Below, one piece after another: positions 17,466-25,973 of a stretch of 64,000 bases of DNA (position 1 is the first letter of the stretch; each line of letters starts with the position of its first letter). Source of the stretch: UBA7662 sp036787895 (GTDB taxonomy: Bacteria > Bacteroidota > Bacteroidia > UBA7662). The stretch is from positions 1 to 64,000 of the forward strand of contig DAIQOK010000014.1 of NCBI GenBank assembly GCA_036787895.1. Direction: 5' to 3'. The position numbers and the translations under genes were made by a program. Under the pieces are notes generated by a model, which saw nothing but the letters and a program-made list of their open reading frames with translations, searched no databases and was not told the origin of the DNA.

Positions 17466-18233
17466 CTACTTGTTTACTTTTTTGACATATTCTTCAATTG
17501 CCATGGTCATTGACGGCGCTGTGGGCGTGGGCGCCGGCAAATCGAGCCGAAGATTATGTTCCAAAATGGCAGCATGGGTTTGACTACCAAAACCTGCTAT
17601 TCTGGTGTTCTCCTGTACAAAATCAGGGAAATTTTCGAAAAGCGACTTGATACCGGATGGGCTGAAAAAGCACAACATATCATATTTGATATCGGCCAAG
17701 TCGGATAAATCACTTGACACTGTACGAAACATGACAGCTTGTTGAATATCGATGCCATTTTTTGCCGCTTCGCCAATGAAGCCACCCTTCATCACATCGG
17801 AACATGGCATTAAAAACTTCTCGGCTTTGTGTTTGAGCATAGATGGAATCAAATCTTCCATTTTGCCATCACCAAAGAAAATTTTCCGCTTACGCATTTG
17901 TATATACTTCTGTACATACACGCCGATATTCTCAGAGATGCAAAAATATTTGGTCTCTGCAGGCATCTCTATCCGAAGTTCTTCACAAATGCGAAAAAAG
18001 TGGTCGATCGCATTCCGACTATTAAATAATATGGCCGTAAAGTCTGGGATGTTAATCTTATCGCGACGAAAATCACGAGCAGCTACACCATCCACCTTTA
18101 TAAAAGGCCTGAAATCAATCTTAATCCCATATTTCTTTGCTATGTCGAAATATGGCGACTTTTCTGAATCAGGTTTTGGTTGAGAAACAAGTATGCTCTT
18201 AACCTTCAGACTCGGTGTTTCCGGGTTAGACAT
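17466..18233 (-). CDS. hemD: Uroporphyrinogen-III synthase
   Basis: Predicted to close linear hydroxymethylbilane into uroporphyrinogen III for heme synthesis. HemD proteins are poorly conserved, but the two-domain pattern is visible: TAILFNSRNAIDHFF near residue 78, KYFCISENIGVYVQKYI near 115, CSDVMKGGFIGEAAKNGID near 145 and FFSPSGIKSLFENFPDF near 190, ending in AGFGSQTHAAILEHNL. Length 255 fits. In many Bacteroidota this gene sits beside DUF4271 and T9SS genes. Its start overlaps the end of DUF4271 by 8 bases, so the two are translationally coupled. Confidence 0.85.
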   Translation of the reverse strand: MSNPETPSLKVKSILVSQPKPDSEKSPYFDIAKKYGIKIDFRPFIKVDGVAARDFRRDKINIPDFTAILFNSRNAIDHFFRICEELRIEMPAETKYFCISENIGVYVQKYIQMRKRKIFFGDGKMEDLIPSMLKHKAEKFLMPCSDVMKGGFIGEAAKNGIDIQQAVMFRTVSSDLSDLADIKYDMLCFFSPSGIKSLFENFPDFVQENTRIAGFGSQTHAAILEHNLRLDLPAPTPTAPSMTMAIEEYVKKVNK

Positions 18234-19185
18234 TCAGCAATAATTTGGATATGATTAGCGTAGGTAAAATTTCGACGGTGCAAAAGTACAAAATAAAGTG
18301 GATGGTATTTGCCCCCAGCACCTGAGAAGTAATTCGTATGCCACGCAGATAACGCAATAAGACCGCGATTACAATGGCAATTATTGAGACGAACATAACA
18401 AGCCGTGCTATTTGAGCTGGGGCATAGTACAGCAAGGTGAGCACAGGTAACATCAATAAAGCGAGCAGACGATTCATCAAAAAAACCTGAGAGAGGTAAT
18501 AGGAGACTTGTTCTTTCAATCCAAAAATCCGACCGATGAATTTGTAGAAAATATATTTCACGCTATAAATCAGTGTAATCAGTACAAAAAGCAACAACCA
18601 GCCCGCTTCGAAGTCGACCAGCAAACTTGAAATTCCGGCAGCCGACATCCATTGAATAAGAAACAGGCCGAAAAGCAAGTTGAATAAGAGTATATAGGCT
18701 ACAGATGCAAAAGTGCGATTACTAACTTGTTCCCTGGCAAATTGAAGCGATAACCGATAATTCGTCAGGGCACGAAACATATTCTCGAAATAGTTGAAGT
18801 CCCGGTTTATGCCTACCACCAAAACAAAAAATACCAGCAAAAGCAGGTAGAAAATATAGTCGGCCTCTTTCGATCTTGGCCAAGCCTCAACCAATAAGCG
18901 GGGATCGGGCACTTCTTTGAATCGCAGCCATTCCTTTTCTGTAATAGCTGTGAGCGCATAAATGCCAAAATAATTACCGGCAAAAACATCCCTGAAGTGC
19001 TGCGAATCGAATAAGGCTGTGTCGTACAGTGCCGGTGCAGTTGGATAAACTGCCTGTTGCGATAAACTGTCTGTGGCACGTAGTTCATTCGCCAACTGAG
19101 CATTGGCAGCAGTGGCAGTAATTATGAGAAGCAGAAACAGTACAATCAATCGTGGCATCAACTGCAAAAGTACGTAATGCATCAA
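18226..19185 (-). CDS. DUF4271 polytopic membrane protein
   Basis: Integral membrane protein of the DUF4271 family, uncharacterised but commonly encoded beside hemD and T9SS genes. It has a signal-like N-terminus, a periplasmic stretch of about 80 residues, then about six transmembrane helices: YIFYLLLLVFFVLVVGI (near 110), YILLFNLLFGLFLIQWM, WLLLFVLITLIYSVKYIF, LLALLMLPVLTLLYY, LVMFVSIIAIVIAVLL and the C-terminal IHFILYFCTVEILPTLIIS. The ATG at 19185 overlaps the preceding stop by 4 bases; an ATG at 19158 would start exactly at the signal peptide (MPRLIVLFLLLI) and is a plausible alternative. Function unknown. Confidence 0.8.
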   Translation of the reverse strand: MMHYVLLQLMPRLIVLFLLLIITATAANAQLANELRATDSLSQQAVYPTAPALYDTALFDSQHFRDVFAGNYFGIYALTAITEKEWLRFKEVPDPRLLVEAWPRSKEADYIFYLLLLVFFVLVVGINRDFNYFENMFRALTNYRLSLQFAREQVSNRTFASVAYILLFNLLFGLFLIQWMSAAGISSLLVDFEAGWLLLFVLITLIYSVKYIFYKFIGRIFGLKEQVSYYLSQVFLMNRLLALLMLPVLTLLYYAPAQIARLVMFVSIIAIVIAVLLRYLRGIRITSQVLGANTIHFILYFCTVEILPTLIISKLLLNV

Positions 19186-20852
19186 AGCAAATAGCGATAA
19201 CCCAAATGCACTTTTGCTGCGTTGAAGCGTATGGGATTCGAACGTTCACTACCCAGGGCATAAGCCAACGAAAAAATACCAGCATTGTTGGTAAAAGTAA
19301 GACCTGCACCAAATCCAAACGGACGATCGGAATAGCTTTGTCCTATAGCCGCATTTTTGAGCCAGCCCCCGTTCCAAAAAACGTATAGCCAGCTTCCCCT
19401 ATCCAGCAAAAAACGTTGTTCAACATTCAAAAATGCATATTGAGAAGCATTAATCGATTGTTCATCAAATCCTTTTAATGTTTTAAAACCACCTAGTCGA
19501 TAGAGCTCATTTTGGTACAAATCCTCAGTAAACAAAAACCGGCTATTCAGTTCAAATACGGTTATCCACTGCTTGCGCCAAGGCCAGTACAACTCAACAT
19601 CGGCTTTGAACTGGTACTGCGGCCTACTGAACTCGGGCAAAGAAGCCGTAGCATTAATGCTGCGTTCTCCTGCACCGGCTCCCAAGCGAAAACGATAGCC
19701 TCGACTCGGGTTTAAGGCCCTGTCGAGCCGAAAACGCTGGTATTCCAAGCCAAACAAATTTCCGCCAACGCTGGCAAAACCAGGCCTTGGATTGGAGGTC
19801 AGTAAATCGTAAGACCTGTTTTCAACAAATGCCCGGAACCAATCTGCACCACTGAGTATGTATTGTAAACCCAGATTACTCTGTATTTCCAAAAAGGTGG
19901 AGTCTCTTTTAAATAAGGAGAAGTCGGCATCGATTGCCAAGGGTGTTTGGAACAAAAATGGCCAGGCCAGTTTTATTTTAAGATCCTGTGTGCCGGGTTG
20001 CAGACTCCTGAAGTTGAAGCCCAGTTGTTCGCCTTGTTTAAAAACACTCCACAGTTGCAGGTTAAGATCACCGGTTAAGAGTAGTTTGTTGTTGGCGCTG
20101 TTCGGGAACACGCCCAACATGCCATCGAAGTTGTTAGCGCGCTGACTTTGGGCATAGAGATATAGCTCGGCCCGGTCGTTAAGAAAATAAATTCGTGCAG
20201 CTTCACTTTCGGTCAGGTAAGGCAACGCAGCCAGCCGTCGGCTGATTTGGTTGATATTGTTTTGCCGATAAGGCTGGCCGGTATTCAATTGGAGATAATT
20301 CCGCAGAAAACGCTCACTTACACCGGCATTTCCTGCCAGGCGAATACCGGAATATTTTATCAGTGCTCCTCTTTCGAGTCTCAAAACGACGGAAATCTGC
20401 TTATCCCCGATCTCCAGACTATCAAAATATAAACGGGCGAAAGGGAAACCCTCGTTTTCGGCCAATCGCAAAAGTCCGTTGCAAAGTTGATCAAGTTGAG
20501 TCGGGTTCACCGGCCGGCCATCAAAGTAGCGGCTTTTGTAGCCGAGTGTCCGCAGCCAATCGCCCGTAATACCTGGATGTAACCGCAGCTGCAGCCAGCT
20601 GAATTGTACCCCATCTTCCGAACAATAACTCAGGCTATCACCCGCCTTTGGCAGCAGCTGCGCACTGAGGAATCCGGATTGTTGTCGGCCTGCAAGAAAC
20701 ACCGACAAACGTTCAGTCAAATCGATACTATCGATTACCCTTTGTTCGAGCAAGAGTTTGTCGCTTTCGCAGTTATATATACGTAGCACCGACTGTCCGG
20801 TGGCAACCAACGACAGCAGCATACTCGCTACGAACAAAAAAAGCAGCTTCAC
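19182..20852 (-). CDS. BamA/TamA-like outer-membrane protein (Omp85 superfamily)
   Basis: Outer-membrane barrel protein with POTRA-like repeats. It starts at GTG (20852) with a signal peptide (LLFLFVASMLLSLVATGQ). Two POTRA-like units can be seen at about residues 65-165 (GFLSAQLLP ... NEGFPFARLYFDSLEI) and 168-235 (GIRLAGNAGVSERFLRNYLQLN). The rest, 240-556, is a strand-rich barrel that includes YQRFRLDRALNPSRGYRFRL and LGGFKTLKGFDEQSI and ends in GYRYLL. This matches the surface-antigen (D15) domain. As the first gene of the leftward run ending at gldN, it may help assemble outer-membrane secretion parts, but that is inference. Confidence 0.82.
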   Translation of the reverse strand: MKLLFLFVASMLLSLVATGQSVLRIYNCESDKLLLEQRVIDSIDLTERLSVFLAGRQQSGFLSAQLLPKAGDSLSYCSEDGVQFSWLQLRLHPGITGDWLRTLGYKSRYFDGRPVNPTQLDQLCNGLLRLAENEGFPFARLYFDSLEIGDKQISVVLRLERGALIKYSGIRLAGNAGVSERFLRNYLQLNTGQPYRQNNINQISRRLAALPYLTESEAARIYFLNDRAELYLYAQSQRANNFDGMLGVFPNSANNKLLLTGDLNLQLWSVFKQGEQLGFNFRSLQPGTQDLKIKLAWPFLFQTPLAIDADFSLFKRDSTFLEIQSNLGLQYILSGADWFRAFVENRSYDLLTSNPRPGFASVGGNLFGLEYQRFRLDRALNPSRGYRFRLGAGAGERSINATASLPEFSRPQYQFKADVELYWPWRKQWITVFELNSRFLFTEDLYQNELYRLGGFKTLKGFDEQSINASQYAFLNVEQRFLLDRGSWLYVFWNGGWLKNAAIGQSYSDRPFGFGAGLTFTNNAGIFSLAYALGSERSNPIRFNAAKVHLGYRYLL

Positions 20853-20938
20853 CCTGCAAAACTAATTGGAAAATAGCATAAGCCTTTGGAACGTCAAACA
20901 GAAGTGCGATGTTGCGGTTGTATGTATTTCGAAAACGT

Positions 20939-22417
20939 ATGTTGACAGCCCAAATCAAAACCCTCGGTGCCTTGAAACAGGCCGGATACCAATCAAAATC
21001 GATCAAAGACGAATTACGCGATAACCTCATCCAACAGCTTGAAAGTGGCAAAAACTTCTTTGAAGGCGTATATGGTTATGAGGATTCGGTAATTCCAGAA
21101 TTGGAGCGTGCCATATTGGCCCGGCACAATGTGCTGCTGCTCGGTTTGCGCGGTCAGGCCAAAACCCGGCTGGCGCGTATGCTCACCGGCTTGCTTGATG
21201 AATACATTCCTTATGTCTTCGGCAGCGAAATCAACGACGACCCCTTACGTCCAATATCCCGTTTCGCCATCGATCTCATAGAAGAAAGAGGCGACGACAC
21301 CCCTATCGCCTGGCTGCATCGTGATGACCGATATACCGAAAAACTCGCCACACCCGATGTAACCGTAGCCGATCTGATTGGCGACAGCGACCCTATCAAA
21401 GCTGCTAACTTAAGACTCTCCTATGCCGATGAGCGGGTAATCCACTTCGGTTTGGTGCCACGGGCCAACCGCTGTATTTTTGTCATCAACGAACTGCCCG
21501 ATTTGCAAGCACGTATACAAGTAGCCTTATTTAATATACTCCAGGAAGGCGACATTCAGATACGCGGTTTCAAATTGCGCTTGCCGCTCGATATACAATT
21601 CTTTTTCACCGCCAACCCCGAAGATTACACCAATCGTGGTTCTATCGTTACCCCACTCAAAGACAGGATTGAAAGTCAGATCTTGACGCACTACCCCAAA
21701 AATTTGTCGATTGCCCGCAAAATCACTGCCCAGGAAGCAGCCTTGCTCAGCGCCCAGCGTGAACGGGTAGAAGTGCCTGATTTATTGCTCGATTTGGTGG
21801 AACAAATTGCCTTTGAAGCCCGGAGCAGTGAGTTTGTAGATCAAAAGAGTGGTGTTTCGGCCCGACTCACCATCGCCGCTTATGAGCAATTGGTGAGTAG
21901 CGCGGAGCGACGCGCCATCCGCAACAAAGAAAAGCAGACCATTGCACGTATTGGTGATTTGAGTGGTGTTTTGCCAGCCATAACCGGGAAAATCGAGCTT
22001 GTTTACGAAGGCGAACAGGAAGGTGCTGCTTTGGTAGCTCGCACGCTGATTAAAAAATCAATCCGGACGCTTTTTGTTCATTATTTCCCTGATCCGGAAC
22101 GCCTCAAGAAAAAAGCCGGAGAAAACCCTTATCAAACCGTATTACATTGGTTCGGAGAAGGACACAGTCTGGATCTCCTCCTAAACGATAGTGATGGCGC
22201 CTATGCTTCGGCACTTGCCCAGGTTCCCGGTTTGGATGAGCTCATCGATCGATATCAAGCCGCCTGGCCGGCTTCTCAGCGTTTGATGTTAAAAGAATTT
22301 ATCCTTCACGGTTTATCCGAATACTCCTTATTGAGCAAACTTCAGCTCGAAACCCAAACCTCCTTTAAGGACCTGGTGAGCAGCATGTTTAATTTTGGTG
22401 AAGACGACGATACCTAA
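20939..22417 (+). CDS. AAA+ ATPase of the MoxR / magnesium-chelatase ChlI type
   Basis: Predicted chaperone-like ATPase. Walker A is GLRGQAKT at about residues 69-76. The Walker B position reads CIFVINEL, with Asn-Glu in place of Asp-Glu, and is followed by NILQEGDIQIRGFKLRLPL and the sensor-1 segment FFTANPEDYTNRG. A C-terminal helical region of about 200 residues follows (SGVSARLTIAAYEQLV). I prefer the ATG at 20939; an in-frame ATG at 20909 would add ten residues without support. Such ATPases act with VWA proteins; the likely partner is encoded at 10561-11661. It is divergent from the BamA-like gene. Confidence 0.85.
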   Translation: MLTAQIKTLGALKQAGYQSKSIKDELRDNLIQQLESGKNFFEGVYGYEDSVIPELERAILARHNVLLLGLRGQAKTRLARMLTGLLDEYIPYVFGSEINDDPLRPISRFAIDLIEERGDDTPIAWLHRDDRYTEKLATPDVTVADLIGDSDPIKAANLRLSYADERVIHFGLVPRANRCIFVINELPDLQARIQVALFNILQEGDIQIRGFKLRLPLDIQFFFTANPEDYTNRGSIVTPLKDRIESQILTHYPKNLSIARKITAQEAALLSAQRERVEVPDLLLDLVEQIAFEARSSEFVDQKSGVSARLTIAAYEQLVSSAERRAIRNKEKQTIARIGDLSGVLPAITGKIELVYEGEQEGAALVARTLIKKSIRTLFVHYFPDPERLKKKAGENPYQTVLHWFGEGHSLDLLLNDSDGAYASALAQVPGLDELIDRYQAAWPASQRLMLKEFILHGLSEYSLLSKLQLETQTSFKDLVSSMFNFGEDDDT

Positions 22418-22488
22418 AACCAATTGTTTATTTCGTCAGACCCTTGCCCGGGAAGCAGGACTTTAGCACAAAGCCCTTATTTTCGGGC

Positions 22489-25400
22489 ATGGCCTTTTTA
22501 GTCTACCGTGCTTCTGCCGGCTCCGGGAAAACCTATACCCTCGTACGCACCTATCTCGCCTTGGCACTCTCGGGCGACGACCCGGCGCATTTTCGCCACA
22601 TCCTGGCCATAACCTTTACTAATAAGGCCGCTCAGGAGATGAAATCACGTATCATTGCAGCACTGGCCGAAATATCCGGTCAGCAGCCAGGCGATAGATT
22701 CAGCAGCATGGCCGCCGATTTGAGTACAGCGCTTGAGCTGACTCCAAAAGCCCTGAAATACCGCGCTGGACGAGTTTTTCAGGCCATTTTACACCGGTAC
22801 CAGGATTTTTCTATCAGCACCATTGATGCGTTTGTCGCCAAAATCGGGCGGAGTTTTGCCCGGGATTTACGGCTGCAGCAAGGATTTGAAATATTGCTCG
22901 ACCAGCAACAAATCAAAGAACAGGCAGTCGATTTACTGCTATCACGTTTAGGCGAAGATAGAGCATTGACCAAAACCCTGGTCGCCTTTGCGCTGGAACA
23001 AACCGCCGACGACAAAAGCTGGGACATCCGCAAGTCGTTGATGGCATATTGTCAGGAGTTGTTTAAGGATGAAAGTCGGGTTTATCTCCCCTTGTTGGCC
23101 CAGTTAGATGAAAACCAACTTCAGGAAAGCCGAAAAGCTTTACAGCAGCGCATTGCAAACTTTGAAGAAACCATTCAAGCTGCCGGAAACGTTGCTTTTC
23201 AAATCATTCAGGAAAGTGGTTTGGATTCGAGCTGTTTTGCCGGTGGTCAAAACGGTATCTATGGTTTTTTTAAAAAATGTGCTCAGGGAGATTTTGAAAA
23301 AATAACCGACACCGTTCGTAAAAACTTCGATAATGACAAATGGGCGGGAAGTAAAGTCAGCAAAAGTGAGCTGGCCGTGGTCGATGGTCTGGTGCCGGCA
23401 TTACGCATCCAACTTACTAAAATCATCGACACCGTTGATACGTATAGTGCTGAATATCGCCTCTACAAAGCCATCCGCAAAACACTTTATGCCACTGCTA
23501 CCCTCGGGCAATTACACGAAGCCGTAGGCCAGGTACTCGATGAGCAGCAAGCCACCACCCTCAATGAACTGTACCACCGTATTGGTTTGCTACTCGCCGA
23601 TGCTGCCACGCCTTTCATCTATGAGCGTTTGGGCAACCGTTATCAGCATTTTCTGATTGATGAGTTTCAGGATACCTCGTTGGTACAATGGCAGAATTTG
23701 GCTCCATTGGTGGACAATGGCTTGTCGACCAACCACAGCAGCTTGCTGGTGGGCGACGCCAAGCAGGCTATTTACCGCTGGCGATCGGGCGAAGCCGGTC
23801 AGTTTGTGAATTTGCCGGAGCCTTATGGTCAGCAACCGGCTTATCCATCTTTTTACAACGCTTTTGAGCTGCACAATCTCGGCGACAATTACCGATCAGG
23901 TGAAACCATTATTCAATTCAACAACCGCTTTTTCCGTTTTTGGGCCGAACAGCTACCGGCACATCTTCAGAGCTACTATGCGGCACTGGAACAAAACCCC
24001 AAACGACCCGGTGGTTATGTATCCGTTCAATTGCTTGAAAAGGAGAAAGAAAAGGGCAAAAAAGAGATAAACAAGCGCGTTGAACTGATCATAAGCCAGA
24101 TTCAGGATTTACTTCAACGTGGTTTTACCCCCGGCGATATGGCCGTGCTCGTGCGCAGCAATGCCACCGGGACAGTCGTTGCTTCCGCTTTGCTTCAAGC
24201 CAATTTACCTGTGGTCTCGGCCGATTCGCTGCTCTTAGGGAGTCATACCGATGTACAGTTTATTGTGCATTTGATTCGCTGGCTGTACAAGGACGATGAA
24301 TTGGCCGAAGCAGCCATCAAATACCAACTAAGTCTGGATGGTACTCTACCAAATACGCCTTTATATAAGTTGCTGCTTGAAATCGATACCGACTGGCAAA
24401 AACAACACTGGTTGGCACTTCCATTGTATGAGTTGGCCGAACAGTTGCTCGACTTTTTCGGACTCAATACCTTAGCTGACCCTTTTATTTCGGCCTTGCT
24501 CGATCAGCTCCACCAGTTCGGGCAGCAGCCAGATGCCACCACCGATGCCTGGCTCAATTGGTGGGATGAAAAAGGCCATAAAACAGCGGTTACTTTGCCT
24601 GAGGGTTTGCATGCTATTCAGGTTATGACCATTCACAAAGCGAAAGGATTGGAATTCCCGGTCGTTTTTCTTCCCGAAACCGATCCGGCAACAAGCAAAC
24701 TGGGTGTGAACAGCAGTTGGATTCCTTTGCCAGAAACCCTTCCCCTACCCATCGCTTATGTAAATATGAGCGATCTGCAGGCTGCTCCGCCGGAATATGC
24801 TGCTTTGTACGAAGAAGAACAGCATAAAACCCAACTCGATTTCATCAATACCATTTATGTAGCCTGTACACGTGCTTCGGTAGCGCTGTTTATTTATGCA
24901 GCCCAGGCCAATACCGACTCCAAAGCCAGCACCAAAGGTTTTAGCACCATCTTCAGGCTTTTTAAAGGTGAGAGTACTGCAACGGAAGAAAGCTATACTT
25001 ATGGCCAGTTGCCGGATACTTATTCATCCAAAAATTCCGGCAACGACCAACCGCATTCTGGCAAACATCCCTATAACGTCTGGCGGGAGCAATTGAGGCT
25101 GTCGACCAAATTCCGAGCTGCCGACACCCTGGATGATCAACCCGCGTTGCGGCGTGGCCGACTCGCCCACCAGTTGCTGGCAAAACTGAAGCAGCCGGCC
25201 GAACTCCCCTCCTTGCTGGCTGCGGCCATAGAGGCTGGTAATCTGAGTCGGGAAGAAGCTGAAGAATTGTCGAATGTATTGCAGGCAAAACTCAATGAAA
25301 CTGCCGTTGCTGTCTATTTTGATCCGAATGGTCAGTTGTTAAACGAGGCCGCCATCATTGGCCCGGCTACCAATCTTCGTCCCGACCGGGTACTGCTTGT

Positions 25401-25539
25401 AGGTAATGAAGCGCGGGTGCTGGAGTACAAAACCGGCCAGCCCGATGTCAAACACCAGCACCAACTCGATGGATATCTGGAAAAATTAAGGGAGATGGGG
25501 TATCAGGCCAGTGGGCGTTTGCTTTATATAGACCAGTAG
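22489..25539 (+). CDS. UvrD-family helicase-nuclease (AddA/RecB-like)
   Basis: Double-strand break processing enzyme. From the ATG at 22489 the protein opens directly with Walker A (RASAGSGKTYTL, residues 7-18). Superfamily 1 motifs follow: ITFTNKAAQEMKSRI, STIDAFVAKIGRSFARD, HFLIDEFQDTSLVQW, LLVGDAKQAIYRWR, MTIHKAKGLEFPVVF and VACTRAS. A RecB-type PD-(D/E)XK nuclease closes the protein (NLRPDRVLL ... VLEYKTGQP). About 1,016 residues fits AddA-like proteins. A TTG at 22444 would add fifteen residues before the Walker strand and is unlikely. The usual partner AddB is not adjacent on either side. It follows the AAA+ gene after a gap of 71 bases. Confidence 0.9.
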   Translation: MAFLVYRASAGSGKTYTLVRTYLALALSGDDPAHFRHILAITFTNKAAQEMKSRIIAALAEISGQQPGDRFSSMAADLSTALELTPKALKYRAGRVFQAILHRYQDFSISTIDAFVAKIGRSFARDLRLQQGFEILLDQQQIKEQAVDLLLSRLGEDRALTKTLVAFALEQTADDKSWDIRKSLMAYCQELFKDESRVYLPLLAQLDENQLQESRKALQQRIANFEETIQAAGNVAFQIIQESGLDSSCFAGGQNGIYGFFKKCAQGDFEKITDTVRKNFDNDKWAGSKVSKSELAVVDGLVPALRIQLTKIIDTVDTYSAEYRLYKAIRKTLYATATLGQLHEAVGQVLDEQQATTLNELYHRIGLLLADAATPFIYERLGNRYQHFLIDEFQDTSLVQWQNLAPLVDNGLSTNHSSLLVGDAKQAIYRWRSGEAGQFVNLPEPYGQQPAYPSFYNAFELHNLGDNYRSGETIIQFNNRFFRFWAEQLPAHLQSYYAALEQNPKRPGGYVSVQLLEKEKEKGKKEINKRVELIISQIQDLLQRGFTPGDMAVLVRSNATGTVVASALLQANLPVVSADSLLLGSHTDVQFIVHLIRWLYKDDELAEAAIKYQLSLDGTLPNTPLYKLLLEIDTDWQKQHWLALPLYELAEQLLDFFGLNTLADPFISALLDQLHQFGQQPDATTDAWLNWWDEKGHKTAVTLPEGLHAIQVMTIHKAKGLEFPVVFLPETDPATSKLGVNSSWIPLPETLPLPIAYVNMSDLQAAPPEYAALYEEEQHKTQLDFINTIYVACTRASVALFIYAAQANTDSKASTKGFSTIFRLFKGESTATEESYTYGQLPDTYSSKNSGNDQPHSGKHPYNVWREQLRLSTKFRAADTLDDQPALRRGRLAHQLLAKLKQPAELPSLLAAAIEAGNLSREEAEELSNVLQAKLNETAVAVYFDPNGQLLNEAAIIGPATNLRPDRVLLVGNEARVLEYKTGQPDVKHQHQLDGYLEKLREMGYQASGRLLYIDQ

Positions 25540-25665
25540 TCGGGTGAATTTATTGTCTCAGCTTTTTGATCATTGTTGAGTCTGTTTGTATTCCTTGAGA
25601 AGGAAACAATGTTTTTAATACAGATAGGCTATAAAAACAGCCAATGAATGTTTTTCTTCTCATCC

Positions 25666-25707
25666 CGGCTCAAATCAACGGTAAACCCTGATTTAGCTCG
25701 ATGACCG
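25666..25707 (+). repeat. REP-like 42-base repeat, copy 1
   Basis: Begins CGGCTCAAATC and ends TGATTTAGCTCGATGACCG. It matches the copy at 25767-25808 at 34 of 42 positions by hand alignment, with the differences concentrated in the central 12 bases. The conserved outer parts with a variable centre suggest conserved ends or paired structure. Confidence 0.6.
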
Positions 25708-25766
25708 CTTAGGCCATATAAAAAGTTCCAACGGACACGCTAATGCAATTTCTTTTCCGGACATCT

Positions 25767-25808
25767 CGGCTCAAATCTTCGACAAGTTCTGATTTGGCTC
25801 GATGACCG
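25767..25808 (+). repeat. REP-like 42-base repeat, copy 2
   Basis: Second copy, 101 bases downstream of the first and in the same orientation. Its centre reads TTCGACAAGTTC, close to the TTCGAyAArCTCA words seen in repetitive extragenic sequences at 32.6 kb in this window and in other Bacteroidota. Confidence 0.6.
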
Positions 25809-25973
25809 TGGCCGCGTGAAAAACAGTTTTCGGCACGCTCAACCGGGTTTATGGCAAAGTACATCGCTGAACCGCGAGCATTGAGTTTTTATCTTTTAGC
25901 GAATAACCTTATGGATTTTTAATCGATTTTTACACCCGTCAATAGACTATAAGCCAGTTTATAACTCAAACCT

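Larger units (their letters stand above)
25540..25973. other. Intergenic region of 434 bases with a duplicated REP-like motif
   Basis: No coding potential or RNA gene is apparent. The region holds two copies of a 42-base motif, described separately, and AT-rich sequence before the phosphohexomutase. No clear promoter box could be fixed. Confidence 0.6.
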
